Source: Styela clava
Taxonomy: Eukaryota; Chordata; Ascidiacea; Stolidobranchia; Styelidae
Reading direction: 5' to 3'
Length of the DNA: 64,000 nucleotides
Assembly: GCF_964204865.1 (NCBI RefSeq)
Contig: NC_135261.1
Location: forward strand, 10,602,001 to 10,666,000
Shown: positions 35,073 through 48,852 of the stretch, piece by piece
How positions within the stretch are numbered: position 1 is the stretch's first letter
How the letters are laid out: each line of letters starts with the position of its first letter
Made by a program: the position numbers and the translations under genes
Notes under the pieces: generated by a model
The model's input: the letters and a program-made list of their open reading frames with translations, nothing else
What the model was told of the DNA's origin: nothing
Databases searched by the model: none

Positions 35073-37721
35073 TTATATACATCTGACATATCTGAAGCAT
35101 CCGTCATACTTGACAATGCGGTAGGATTTGTACGTGCTGAAATAGGATTATGTTAAACAGGAAAAACTCTGATTCAATTCAATTACAAAACTAACTAAGA
35201 CTTACCAGAATTGCTTGTAAGCAAAGCAATAAGAAGAAGACGTGGGCAACACGCATCGATAATTATAGGTGATCTTAAGTTCTCGAAGTTGCACACAGTA
35301 TGTACATTTGAATCCACAAGCATAATGCTCCTTCAGATCACTGAGATGTTTCCCCCAGTCTTGTTCAATCTTGGTCACTATGTCGGTGTGTTCTTTCTTC
35401 GTTTTCTCTTCGTAGGCGTTGTACAATTTTTGAGCTTCGTTGCCGAGTGGTTTGCCCATATAAAATTCAAGCAGTTTCAAATACTGTTCCGTTCTGAGTT
35501 GGGCAATCTAAACATTTTTGCAAGAATTATATAAATATAAATACATATTTTAAACAAAATGTCACGCTGTCAACCTTTTCCAATCTCTCTGTAATGCATT
35601 TCAGTCTTCTTTCAAACCGTTCCGATAAGCACTTTACATAGCTTTCGATCTTTGTCTTTCTGGTAGATAGGCATGTTGCATATTGTGCAACATATTTGGC
35701 AATTCGCTCATTGAGCCTTTGCTCGTGGCAACCAATCATGTCAGTGTATGCCTTGGAAGCGCGAGAAAGGCGCTCCCCAAGCTTTTTTTCATACTCTGCA
35801 ATCGCTTTTTTCTTTTGTTCGTCCAATGATTTCTGATCTTCTTCTAGGGAAGTCAAGTTATCTGCTGTGATGCAATTGTTTCTGGAAATATAAAGAGCAA
35901 CTGAGCCAAATGTCATCTTATGATATACTTATTCACCGTGACACTTACTGTACTAAGTAATTTGCTTTATAATACGTTATCAAACATTTGTGTCTCTCAT
36001 CAACAATCTTTTTGAAAGACTCCAATGCCTTCTGATTAGTTATTTTTGCTTGCGCATACCAATCATCATATGTTTTCTTCATGGATTCAATTATTGTCTT
36101 AGCTTTATTATCAAGGTCTTCTTTGAATTTTTGTTCGGTGATATTAACTTCATCTTAAGTGTAATAAAAACATTAAATTCAGTGAAACATAAAGACAATT
36201 GAGCAAACGTTTTAGGACTTGCACTAACCGGTTACACATTTTTTCAGCTCCTTGTATTTGATTGTCCTGTATTGAAATTTGTAGGTCAAGAAACGGAAGC
36301 AACTTCTTTGGGTAGTAATTTTGTACGTCCACCATTTCCCGATACTTCGACTATAAAGAAAAAACCAAGAGTAGAATTATATTGATATATACTATTTACC
36401 TGCCATTTATTTATAATTACCAATTGGTGTAAAATTGACTTCTGCCAAAACAGAGAGTTCCGCCGTATGCGCACTGATAAGCGCATGCGTAGCTTTTTAC
36501 AAGTTCTCCGATAGCTGCAGTTAGCTTCGCGGTGTATTCGTCCAACTGTGTTTGATATGATAAAGTTTCTTTAGTTTTGAAAGCCTCCAAAACTGCATTA
36601 ACGTCTGCTCCGTTCCAATCCTCAGAACCTAAATGTAAAGTTCCATTATGAATAAAAGTATGTGCAAAATTCGAAAGAATAGAAAAAACTTACAATGGGC
36701 TCTGTATATGAGTTTTTGGAACACTTCAGATCTTTGTTTTACGTTGGCTTCCATGACACATTTATATTTTGTCTCATACTCTGTCACGCGCTTTTCGAGA
36801 GCTTTTTTGTATTCTTCTATTTTAGCTAAACGAGTGTTGAAGCATGTAACAGACCTGAAATAAGAAAGGTTCGAATTTTTTGTTCTCTTGTAAACGAACT
36901 TTTGAACTTACAGTAACACACCTCTCGACAAGTTTTTTGTGATATTCCTGCACACAAGCGAATCTTTTCTGCATGTCATCGTTATAATTTTTTTTTGCTT
37001 CTTCCAACAATGAATCTAGTTTTGTATTATAATTTTCAATAGCCTTCTTGTTGGTCTCCTTCATTTCTTCTGACTCTTCCTGCAATCCCGTAATTCTAAA
37101 AATTCACGATGTTAGTAATTTGAGTAAGAAAAGAATACGTAAGAAAGAATTGTAAGAAGAAATACAAACTTCAAATACTGCTTTGCATATTCCTCGATAG
37201 CGTCTTCGTGCTTTGTCTTTGCCTCGGTATTTTGATTTGTTGCAGTTTCAACCCAATCCCCCTTTTTTTGTTGCATATCAAGATATATTTTATCGGCCAC
37301 TTCTTTCAATTGTTTTTTAACTTCAGTTTCAAAAACGGCCACCGTCATCTCTATAATACAAAAAATCATGCCTCAAAATGTGTGTTTCTCAAATTATTCA
37401 GAAAAACATACAATTCAGAATTACCTTCGAATCCATCCTCTGTGCATTTCTCTCCTGGATAGCTCTTCAGAACATTAGAGTAATATTTCGTTGTGAACCA
37501 AGCAGGACAGTAGTAGCTTCGGAAACTGTAGCATCCGTAATTGATTCGGTAAAATTGTCCGACATTGTAAGTAACATATCCACAATGACTCGGTTGGTAT
37601 AGAGCGGCATTGGCAACCTGTAAACATTATAATTTAGGCAAAATTGATAAAAAGAAACGAAGGGCACTATTTATCAAATACTTACGGCCAAACAGCCTAG
37701 AAGTAACAATAAAATCTTCAT
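35073..37721 (-). CDS. Array gene copy 4: secreted Cys-rich/coiled-coil protein, intact
   Basis: Exon coordinates equal those of copy 3 plus 11067; 650 open residues. It has KGDW in exon 3 and the GTGTGT donor after exon 4. Private changes: exon 9 LEEDQKS instead of LEEYQKS, and exon 5 EANVKQ instead of EAIVKQ. All cysteines and splice sites are otherwise kept. Domain order and inferred secretion are as for copy 2. It lies in a transposon-bearing unit, but the insertion is about 3.2 kb beyond its 3' end and does not touch it. Confidence 0.8.
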
Positions 37722-37778
37722 GATCGTCTTTATTCAGGTTGTTGAACAACGACTTGTCGAATCCCTGTTGTGCGCTTG

Positions 37779-37785
37779 TATATAT
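37779..37785 (-). promoter_or_regulatory. TATA box, gene copy 4
   Basis: ATATATA, 58 bases before the ATG. Confidence 0.6.
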
Positions 37786-39957
37786 GGGATTTCTTCCCTC
37801 TCTTCAAAATCCAAGTACCAGCTCCTTTATGTTTTAATGTTACTTTAGTGAGCTCTTATCTCGACCACAATGATTGAAATTGTCAGAAGCGCAACAAATG
37901 TTTACCTCGAATCGCTATGCCGTAGTTATAACAGAAAGTTCAGTTTATTTCATTTAAATCTTCCATCATTGTGCATTTAGTAAAAAGGTAATTGTTAATT
38001 AATCTTTTTATTGTGAAGTACATTATTTTTCAACTAATAAGATACCACTTCGACATAGCTATTCACTTCATCAGTACGCATTGTTTATATAAATATAACT
38101 TCAGGGTTGAAGATAGTTAGTCAATAGCTATTACATCCAATTGAACAGCATTACTAAAAAAATAGAAGTTTTTCAACAACACTCTATTTTTATTATTCAC
38201 TCTTTGGTATACGCATACAATTGTTTTAACAGCAAAATGTACGACTTTTGAATCATAGATTGATTGACGTTCTCATGCTTGACAGCGTCAATCAATCAGA
38301 AAAATTTCCTGATCATATAAGCATTAACAATGTATCTGGAATAGCCATAATGAATGAACACTGTAATATGAGTTATTCGGACATGGATTGTGCACACGAA
38401 GAATATTTCACTCGTTGTCAGTGGTATTGGAGTTGGGAATTATCTTTTCACCTCCAAAATGATAAATCGGAAATTGGTGTAGAATACTCCAATTAATTTA
38501 AAAATGAATTTTATGTTCTGTTTAATTGCTGGCATTTAAACATGTATATATCTAACGCCAACGACAACCTCTAAATGAAAAGATAACGATTGTATTAATA
38601 TCGGGATCGACACAAAACAGGATTATACAGAACTCGACGACGTTCGTCGACAACACCAATAAAGTCGAAATATCCAGTTTCATAACGTTTCGTCATAGGT
38701 CTCAAAGTCGAAAATTTTATTTCCGAATTCGGAATTCTCAAAACATTTGAATCCTACTTCAATATGATAAAGTTGGAAAGTACTAAATATTTTTAGTGTA
38801 TTTCCATCATATTCAAAGCAAAAACACAAAATGTTGAGTTATAAATTATATTTTTAATCAAGAGCTGTCATATCCGTATAAATAATATCACAAATAAACC
38901 ATTTGTTTTTGACGAAGCACTTATATCCTTATGTTAGAACAAGCAGTTTATTTTGAATATTCGTATGCAAGTAAAACGTTGATGTTTCGATAGATTGATT
39001 GACGTTGTCATTCTCCGAGAATACTGAATCCCAAAAGAATATTTCAACTACTTACCTAGCATCTAGTGGACAGTTTCATATCGGGCGCTTTTAAATATAT
39101 GGACTTCAAGATATTTTTTTGTAATTCGAGACAAATTTCCAAACATCATCAATATTTCCCGGATTCTCCTCATGCATAAATATTTCTATTTCTGAAAATA
39201 TTCAATATGCTAATGTGCAGCTCGACTTTTGACGCGCGTCAAATATTGTTTGACAACGTCAATCAAACTAAACATGTCATTGTTTAGATAATAGATGCTC
39301 AAAAATTGTAAGCAAAACAATGTTTGTGATTACACCCTGTAGGAAGTGGATAATTGAGAACCGAAGATCAGCCATCATCAGAATTTGTTAAAACTCGTCA
39401 GTTGTCAAATATCATATTAATTAAAAGGCTATATCATGATATTAGTTCATGAAATGGTTTATTTTTACTGCCTGATAACCGGTAACCAAGACTGAAACAA
39501 GCAAATTAAATTCAGAGGAAACCCTACAGACGACGATCAATCTGTTGGGGTAGCTTTGCTCGTACTGGAGAGCCTGCTGATGGGTTAGAAAACTCTCTTG
39601 GAGATTTTCCTGACTGGTAACAGTATTCGTCACCATCAATGACAAAGCGGTATCTCGAAAGTATCCTCGAAACAATTTTCAGGGGATGAATCATGATTTT
39701 GATCAAGGTGAACTTATGATGAATAATTTGCCAATAATTAAATCATGAATTGAAATACATATTTATAACTGAACGTATTTGCAATCGTAGAGGTAGAAAT
39801 TAATAACATACATATATTCAATTTAGAAAAAAAAAAGGTTATGACCAACATGTCCTCATAATATCCTGAGCATCATTTTTTTTATCGTCACTTTTCAATT
39901 CCCCAAGTTTTACGTTAACTTAAAATAACCAAATCGGTCTGACTTTAGCACATTGTG

Positions 39958-42957
39958 GGGGAAAGGCAGGTTAGTTGATGCTGTAGTTTAGATGATACAG
40001 CGCTTCTCACGGCCGTGCAATGCACTTTAAGAAACTAATGCGCCACCTGGTGTTTGGCTAGAATATGATCTTCCTTTCTGTTAGTCGTCTGACGATGTTG
40101 GTTGCAGCACGTGTAAAATTTTCGAAAAAAATCAATTTTTGAGATCTGGAGTGAAAACGTCAAATCAAGGTAAATTGATTATTTTTTCAGGCATTATAAA
40201 TGAGCGATGCAAGCGAGTATTTCCTTGCAGTAGTGTATGATATCGCTTACATAACAGCCTACATGTTTCTGGGTACTGATTTGATTTCTTCCCACTACGG
40301 GCCTTTTTTTCAAAATGGCCACAGGTTGACTAGTTGATACAATCGTGGTTCCATTAGTTGATACGTGTATCGACTAACCCTGTTATTTATTCCATGTATT
40401 TTTTTAGCATATTTTTCAGCAAATATATTTTCAGACTTTCTTTTAACCGGCTTTTATGGTTTGCAGCATTGTCAATATTTTTACGCTGCCAATATTGTTT
40501 TCAACGTATTTTAGGTGATGCCTCAGTTCTATAGAAGAAAAACAAACAGAGCCATAAGAACTCCCCCGGATGTGATGTCGAGGGCGGCTGACGATGTTGT
40601 TCGCGGGCGATCATTGAGGAGTGTAGCTGAAGCATTTGGCATCGATAAAATGACTTTGTCTCGTTTTATAGCCAAGCGCAAAAATAATCCTAACGCAATT
40701 ACAGGTTACGCTGCTGTTGCTCATGCACATTATGTTATTCCTCAGCAAATGGAAGAAGATCTGGGAAATCATGTCAAACGATTGGCCGACATGTTTTTTG
40801 GACTCTCTCTTGAAACAGTGTTGTAAACTAGCTTATGAATTTACATTTCAAAACAAGCTGTATATGCCATTGTCTTGGAAAATCAACAAAAAAGCGGGAA
40901 AAGCTTGGTGGCTAGGGTTCAAAAAACGACAAAATCTTTCCATACGGACTCCAGAGGCAACTTCACTCGGAAGGGCGACTGCATTTAATCGTCACACGGT
41001 TGGTGAATTTTTCGACAACTTAGCACAGGTCATGGATGTGGACGATTTTCACCCTGAAGATATTTACAATCTCGATGAAACCGGGTGCACCACTGTTCAA
41101 ACCCCATCTGATATTGTTACAGCCAAGGGTAAAAAACAAGTGGGTGCAGCTACGTCTGCTGAGCGTGGTGAACTGGTTACGGTAGTCTACACCATCTGCG
41201 CCTCTGGTAATGTGCTTCCACCTATGTTTATATTTCCGCGCGTAAACTTCCACAACCACTTTATCATTGAAGGGCCACCGGGCTGCATTGGACAAGCAAC
41301 AAAGTCTGGCTGGATTAATGAAGAACTTTTTCTCGTTTATCTAGAACATCTGGTGCGCCAGACTCGTTGTACTCCCGAAAGAAAAATTCTTTTGATTTTG
41401 GATAACCACGAGTCTCATATTTCTTTACGTGCTGTTGAGATGGCAAGATCCAATGGAGTAGTTATGCTTACTTTACCACCTCACACATCTCATCGATTGC
41501 AACCGCTTGATAAAACGGTGTATGGTCCTTTCAAAGCCAGTTATAACAGAGCGATGGAGAGTTGGCTACGTAGTCATGCTGGGAAAACTGTTACAATATA
41601 TGATGTTCCTGGCATTGTAAAAGAGGCTCAAATGTCAGCAATGACATCGAGGAATATTCTATCTGGATTTCAAAGCACTGGGATATACCCTTTCAATCGC
41701 GATATTTTCACTGATGCAGATTTTGCAGCTGCAACTTTGACGGACCGAGAAGTCGTTGGCGTTGATCGTAATGAACCAGGACAGTCCTCAAAATGCACGG
41801 ATCCACTGACCCCAGGCTGTAGTACTGAAAATCGTTGCACTCCTAAACCGAGGGTTGATGAATCAGCGTTTCAGTTACAGAAAACGGGCAACCCAGATCC
41901 CGACTTATCAAATTCTTGCTCGTCGTACGTATCGCCAAGCGAGATCCAAAAAATCCCAAAAGCTCCACAAAGAAAGACCAAGCGCTCCCGAAAAAAAGGA
42001 AAGACAAAGATTTTACCATCCACGCCTGTATTAAAAGAGATTTCCCTAGAGAATGAAAAAAGAAAGAAAAACAAGATATGCAGTTCGAGAAAAAAACTTT
42101 TCGCTACAAAAAATAGGAAAGTTCGCCCCCACAATACTAGCAATAGTTCAGAAGAGGAGTGTGCTGTTGTTAGATATGATGATACGACTGATGAAGATGA
42201 ATTATCTGCAGAAGAAATTATGGAAGGTGATTACGTGGTTGTCAAAGTTGACGGGAGATCTAGAAATGTACATTACATCGCTCGTATAGATTTGCTGGAA
42301 GATAATGAGTATGAGGGAGTTTTTCTAAAGAAAGTTTCTAGTCGAGTTTCTGTCGAAGGAGAGCACACTGGTTTTGTATTTGTTCCAAATGAAGATGATG
42401 GGGCTTCATTCTCGCATGAGGACATAATATGCAGACTACCTCAGCCAACAATTCTTGCAGGATCAGCTCGGAGATGTGTTCGACTTAAATTTGATTGCGA
42501 TTTGAGTAAATGGAATGTAAATTAGAGGTTGTCTACCACCATCCAGCAAACCATTTCGTTAAATGAGTTATTTGTTCTTTTTTATTTTTTTTGCCGCCGT
42601 TTCTGGTGAAACTTTCTCTCTCGTTCTTTTGAAACAAGTTATAAGTGATATTTGTGCCTCGTTCCATTTCATTTTTGGAGTAATTGCCTGCTTTTAAAAA
42701 CTTTATGCAGAGTGTATCAACAAAACTACCACTGCGCATCAAGTAACCTTACCAGGCAGGATATTTGATACGTTTGACAAGAAAACTTTAGCGACTGTAA
42801 GCGCTAAGTTAGGAAATGACTGAGAGCCCCATTTTGTGGTCATATGTGAGGGACCTATAAATGAATAAATAGGACAAACCAGAACGGCGATTATTCGAAC
42901 GGTATTTTTTATGGATCAGTAAAACTAAATTATGTATCAACTTACCTGCCTCTCCCC
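39958..42957. mobile_element. pogo/Tigger-like DNA transposon (unit 5), 3000 bp
   Basis: Same length, site, mutated left TG (39956-39957), right TA (42958-42959) and terminal repeats as the unit 4 element. It was copied with the unit and is not an independent insertion. Confidence 0.88.
40518..42525 (+). pseudogene. pogo/Tigger-like transposase, same frameshift (unit 5)
   Basis: First frame from ATG 40518 to TAA at 40824-40826, second frame onward to 42525. Both translated parts equal those of the unit 4 copy, including the single extra base near 40822. The catalytic Asp motifs (YNLDETG, LILDNHESH, LQPLDK) are intact. Confidence 0.85.
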
Positions 42958-44631
42958 TACAGTTATACTATCAACTGCCGAGCAGGATAATGGTGTTTAG
43001 CACAACACCATCGTCGGCAATATATTGTGTGCAGGCATGCATCTTTCAAAAATCCCATATTTTATTTCACCAACGACCAAAATTTGATGAAAAATCCGAT
43101 TTGTTAAAAAATCATCTAAATTAAGAAATGAAGACCTAAAATTGAACATTTCATATGACATTGAATTATTTTGCACAAATCCTGGAATAACATAATATAA
43201 ATATGTACGATTCATAACATGCATTAAGTGGGAAAACTGTTCTAATCATAAAATATTAAATAGCTGATCCCACCTTTGGGGGTAGCCCACAGAATTTCTC
43301 TATTATTTCTCCTTTTTTTTAAGGGCTGATCCAAAGATGTCTAACTTGATTATCCGTTCATGTTGTAGTTTACAGGTGGCAAGAGTTATAGCTTGCATAT
43401 TCTAAAATCGTTTAAATCTTCTAAACCATTTCATGATTTTTTTACACGAAGTAACAACAAACCATGACTGGGAAAGTCTGCGAATCAAAGCTCCGGAAGG
43501 GTGAAATTGAGGGAAGGGTACGAGCAGGATATATGTGACTTGTGGGAAGGTATAGGATTCTGTATGGATTCAATACTGTTACCGACAACAACAGATACCG
43601 TAGTTGATGTAGAACGGATCCACCGATTCACCGAACGGATTCGGACAGGCCGAACGGATTCACCGATTTTCACAACGAGTAATGCAAGATCAGACTCTCA
43701 ACATTCATTTATTTTTATTTTTTCCTGCCTGCTTTCACTTTTATGGTTGAACTTGAATGTCCAGGAAGAATAACTTATTATATTGATAACTGATAATAAT
43801 ACGTCTTTTGGCTTAAATATATAATTTAATTACCTCATTAATTAATTACCTTTTCTTTAATGTACTTTATTTCAGCTATCTGAGAATCACTCTACAATAC
43901 ATGAACTAACAACCTCTATTGACTTGAATAAAATACACGCAGTCAATACATCTTGCTATATGAAATCCTATTTCATAAATATATATACCAAATAGGCTAT
44001 GATGGATGCTTACCTGCCCTTTCACCCCAATTAATTCATTTATATATTTTACCATATTTCCATGCATATTTTGAGGTTGTTTTTTCGAGTTGCGCCTAAA
44101 AGTGGTTTGCGTGTTTAAAACTATAATTTCACATGACATTTAACGGTATTAATTCCGAATGTCAACCCAGGTAGATCCAAATTTTAACTTCGTTCCATGA
44201 CTCCAATATTAGGAAATCGTTGCGTCTTCAAAAAGTTTGGGTTACTACTGTTTGACGAATAAAGTTGAATAAAATCCAGAAAAACACATTTAGTGTTACA
44301 ACAACGTACAATGTTTTTGAAATTTGTTCCGGAGAATACAAGCAAACGAACAGTAACCCCAACACCTGTTTTGCATAGTCGTTCCCGAAGTTGGCGATTA
44401 ATCATCAGTGGCTTTAAAAAACTATAATGACGTCATATTGGATATAACGCATTGAGCCAAATAAAAAAATACCGTTGTACTTAAGTTTTCAATTTGTAAA
44501 CTGAATTCATTAAGATCGGATGCCCTTGATTCTTCTGATTATATTCTCCAAGTTTTTGTTACTCTAAGTTTAGGTAATGTTTCCTAATTATCAATAAAAT
44601 ACCAGTCTTTCGAAACAGGAATGTACTAGAG

Positions 44632-45478
44632 CAGGGGTCAGCCTACGGCCCGCGGGCCAGATCCTGTCCGCGGAGTAAAATAATCCAGCACGCGATTCTT
44701 TACTGAATTATAGAAATCGGCTGTTTTGATGATTATATTCTTTACGTAACAGAATTTATTTTAAGTCACGTGTAGACTAATTTATACTATAACCTAACAA
44801 GTAAATAAGTAGGCTACTCGTTTATTAATTATAATTAGACAAATGGCAACAAACCGCAGAATAGTTTATGCTAAGTGCAAAGGGTTCAATGGCGCAGAAA
44901 ATATTTAAATGAATTTTATTGAGATGAAGAAATAAATTTATATTTCTTTTTAAGAAATGTATCTTTGCTTGATTTTTATAAAAAAGTATCTTCTTGAAAG
45001 AAAACCTTACCCCAATTTGAGTGACAAATCATGCGAATAACTTTCTATCGATGTTTGGAAGTACATATGTACGCGAACAATTATTTCAGAAAACGAACAT
45101 TACAAAGAACAAGCTGAGAATTCGGATTAGTGATGCCCATTTATAAAATGTTTTTATCTTGGCTTCATTCAGTGTCCCATTCAGAAAACGTTTCCCATTC
45201 AGTGACGTTGAAAACGTATTAAGCGGGTTGCAACAAAAAGTGTCACATTAAATGTCATTTGTAATTTTTCTTCTCAAGTAAAACGATTAAGTTGAGTTCA
45301 CGAGTTGACGCAGTCTTCGCACGCTGCTTAAATCCTAAAATGTCAACATCTGATCTGATCAAAAAATTGCGATTAATCGGCCATACCTTCGGTTTTTAAC
45401 TTTCAAAAAATAAGTGTCACCCAACAAGACTCGCAACCTTTAGTTTTGGTCCACGAGCGACAAAAGGTTGCCGACATC
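44632..45478. mobile_element. hAT-like non-autonomous element (unit 5)
   Basis: 847 bases; left end CAGGGGTCAGCCTACGG, right end TTGCCGACATC. Confidence 0.55.
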
Positions 45479-46028
45479 ATAAAGTTTTCTTATATGGTGC
45501 ACAAATATCACCAGTATGTTATTAAGATATACTAATTGTGGAATTTGGCAATAATATGATTGTTCTGAGACATTCTTTTTAATATAATTCCATTTCTCAT
45601 CCAACATTTGTCATTTCTGAACCTAACAATTTGACCTGTATTTCCCATTTTGATTTCTTGTGCATCGCTCAGAGTTTCATCTCAAGTTATCAATTTTTAG
45701 AAGTACAATTTCAATGAGAAGTTTGAAAGTATCGGTTGTGCTTTAATAGGGATTTGGGAAATAAATTTTCGGCACAACAGCTTTTTCTACTATTTGCACC
45801 CTGGCGTTACCGGGTCGCAAATAAAGGGGGTTACAAGGAGTATGAAGCATGCATGTTGAAAAATAAAGCGCCTTGTGCTTTGCGAAGTATGTAACTGATG
45901 TTATTGCGTGATACAATTTTACATGTAAATGTATAGATATAGTGTTCAATCCACACGTACTTTCAAATCCCGGTCACCAAAGATGCCTCTAACCACATTA
46001 TAACACTTCTATTTGCATTTGCTTAGAA

Positions 46029-46034
46029 TTTATT
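46029..46034 (-). promoter_or_regulatory. Poly(A) signal, gene copy 5
   Basis: Minus-strand AATAAA 106 bases after the stop codon. Confidence 0.6.
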
Positions 46035-46139
46035 GTCAATATCAGCAGATGGTAAAGGCAATTGGCATAAATTCATCAGCCTAATCTAAAACTAAGATAT
46101 TTCCATGGTCGTTTGTCGTTCGGTTGATGTCGGCGGTGT

Positions 46140-48788
46140 TTATATACATCTGACATATCTGAAGCATCCGTCATACTTGACAATGCGGTAGGATTTGTAC
46201 GTGCTGAAATAGGATTATGTTAAACAGGAAAAACTCTGATTCAATTCAATTACAAAACTAACTAAGACTTACCAGAATTGCTTGTAAGCAAAGCAATAAG
46301 AAGAAGACGTGGGCAACACGCATCGATAATTATAGGTGATCTTAAGTTCTCGAAGTTGCACACAGTATGTACATTTGAATCCACAAGCATAATGCTCCTT
46401 CAGATCACTGAGATGTTTCCCCCAGTCTTGTTCAATCTTGGTCACTATGTCGGTGTGTTCTTTCTTCGTTTTCTCTTCGTAGGCGTTGTACAATTTTTGA
46501 GCTTCGTTGCCGAGTGGTTTGCCCATATAAAATTCAAGCAGTTTCAAATACTGTTCCGTTCTGAGTTGGGCAATCTAAACATTTTTGCAAGAATTATATA
46601 AATATAAATACATATTTTAAACAAAATGTCACGCTGTCAACCTTTTCCAATCTCTCTGTAATGCATTTCAGTCTTCTTTCAAACCGTTCCGATAAGCACT
46701 TTACATAGCTTTCGATCTTTGTCTTTCTGGTAGATAGGCATGTTGCATATTGTGCAACATATTTGGCAATTCGCTCATTGAGCCTTTGCTCGTGGCAACC
46801 AATCATGTCAGTGTATGCCTTGGAAGCGCGAGAAAGGCGCTCCCCAAGCTTTTTTTCATACTCTGCAATCGCTTTTTTCTTTTGTTCGTCCAATGATTTC
46901 TGATATTCTTCTAGGGAAGTCAAGTTATCTGCTGTGATGCAATTGTTTCTGGAAATATAAAGAGCAACTGAGCCAAATGTCATCTTATGATATACTTATT
47001 CACCGTGACACTTACTGTACTAAGTAATTTGCTTTATAATACGTTATCAAACATTTGTGTCTCTCATCAACAATCTTTTTGAAAGACTCCAATGCCTTCT
47101 GATTAGTTATTTTTGCTTGCGCATACCAATCATCATATGTTTTCTTCATGGATTCAATTATTGTCTTAGCTTTATTATCAAGGTCTTCTTTGAATTTTTG
47201 TTCGGTGATATTAACTTCATCTTAAGTGTAATAAAAACATTAAATTCAGTGAAACATAAAGACAATTGAGCAAACGTTTTAGGACTTGCACTAACCGGTT
47301 ACACATTTTTTCAGCTCCTTGTATTTGATTGTCCTGTATTGAAATTTGTAGGTCAAGAAACGGAAGCAACTTCTTTGGGTAGTAATTTTGTACGTCCACC
47401 ATTTCCCGATACTTCGACTATAAAGAAAAAACCAAGAGTAGAATTATATTGATATATACTATTTACCTGCCATTTATTTATAATTACCAATTGGTGTAAA
47501 ATTGACTTCTGCCAAAACAGAGAGTTCCGCCGTATGCGCACTGATAAGCGCATGCGTAGCTTTTTACAAGTTCTCCGATAGCTGCAGTTAGCTTCGCGGT
47601 GTATTCGTCCAACTGTGTTTGATATGATAAAGTTTCTTTAGTTTTGAAAGCCTCCAAAACTGCATTAACGTCTGCTCCGTTCCAATCCTCAGAACCTAAA
47701 TGTAAAGTTCCATTATGAATAAAAGTATGTGCAAAATTCGAAAGAATAGAAAAAACTTACAATGGGCTCTGTATATGAGTTTTTGGAACACTTCAGATCT
47801 TTGTTTTACGATGGCTTCCATGACACATTTATATTTTGTCTCATACTCTGTCACGCGCTTTTCGAGAGCTTTTTTGTATTCTTCTATTTTAGCTAAACGA
47901 GTGTTGAAGCATGTAACAGACCTGAAATAAGAAAGGTTCGAATTTTTTGTTCTCTTGTAAACGAACTTTTGAACTTACAGTAACACACCTCTCGACAAGT
48001 TTTTTGTGATATTCCTGCACACAAGCGAATCTTTTCTGCATGTCATCGTTATAATTTTTTTTTGCTTCTTCCAACAATGAATCTAGTTTTGTATTATAAT
48101 TTTCAATAGCCTTCTTGTTGGTCTCCTTCATTTCTTCTGACTCTTCCTGCAATCCCGTAATTCTAAAAATTCACGATGTTAGTAATTTGAGTAAGAAAAG
48201 AATACGTAAGAAAGAATTGTAAGAAGAAATACAAACTTCAAATACTGCTTTGCATATTCCTCGATAGCGTCTTCGTGCTTTGTCTTTGCCTCGGTATTTT
48301 GATTTGTTGCAGTTTCAACCCAATCCCCCTTTTTTTGTTGCATATCAAGATATATTTTATCGGCCACTTCTTTCAATTGTTTTTTAACTTCAGTTTCAAA
48401 AACGGCCACCGTCATCTCTATAATACAAAAAATCATGCCTCAAAATGTGTGTTTCTCAAATTATTCAGAAAAACATACAATTCAGAATTACCTTCGAATC
48501 CATCCTCTGTGCATTTCTCTCCTGGATAGCTCTTCAGAACATTAGAGTAATATTTCGTTGTGAACCAAGCAGGACAGTAGTAGCTTCGGAAACTGTAGCA
48601 TCCGTAATTGATTCGGTAAAATTGTCCGACATTGTAAGTAACATATCCACAATGACTCGGTTGGTATAGAGCGGCATTGGCAACCTGTAAACATTATAAT
48701 TTAGGCAAAATTGATAAAAAGAAACGAAGGGCACTATTTATCAAATACTTACGGCCAAACAGCCTAGAAGTAACAATAAAATCTTCAT
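46140..48788 (-). CDS. Array gene copy 5: secreted Cys-rich/coiled-coil protein, intact
   Basis: Exon coordinates equal copy 3 plus 22134; 650 open residues. I noticed no private amino-acid change in the exons compared, so it is the nearest to an array consensus: signal peptide, Cys-rich head, stalk with KGDW in place of YEDW, second Cys block, second stalk with the kept YDDW, final Cys block. It shares EEYAKQY in exon 3 with copies 3 and 4, against EEYTKQY in copies 1, 2 and 6. Confidence 0.8.
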
Positions 48789-48845
48789 GATCGTCTTTAT
48801 TCAGGTTGTTGAACAACGACTTGTCGAATCCCTGTTGTGCGCTTG

Positions 48846-48852
48846 TATATAT
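48846..48852 (-). promoter_or_regulatory. TATA box, gene copy 5
   Basis: ATATATA, 58 bases before the ATG. Confidence 0.6.

Larger units (their letters stand above)
28336..39401. repeat. Array unit 4 (11.07 kb, carries pogo-like transposon)
   Basis: Same plan as unit 3 plus a 3.0-kb transposon inserted in the 566-base insertion segment of the dead esterase intron. Nearly identical to unit 5 across its whole length, including the transposon. Non-coding remainder: 32707-33564, 34412-34961 and 37786-39401 (with the inverted-repeat elements). Confidence 0.9.
39516..43773 (+). pseudogene. Dead esterase exons 10-11 split by the transposon (unit 5)
   Basis: Same lesions and same transposon position as in unit 4. 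Confidence 0.85.
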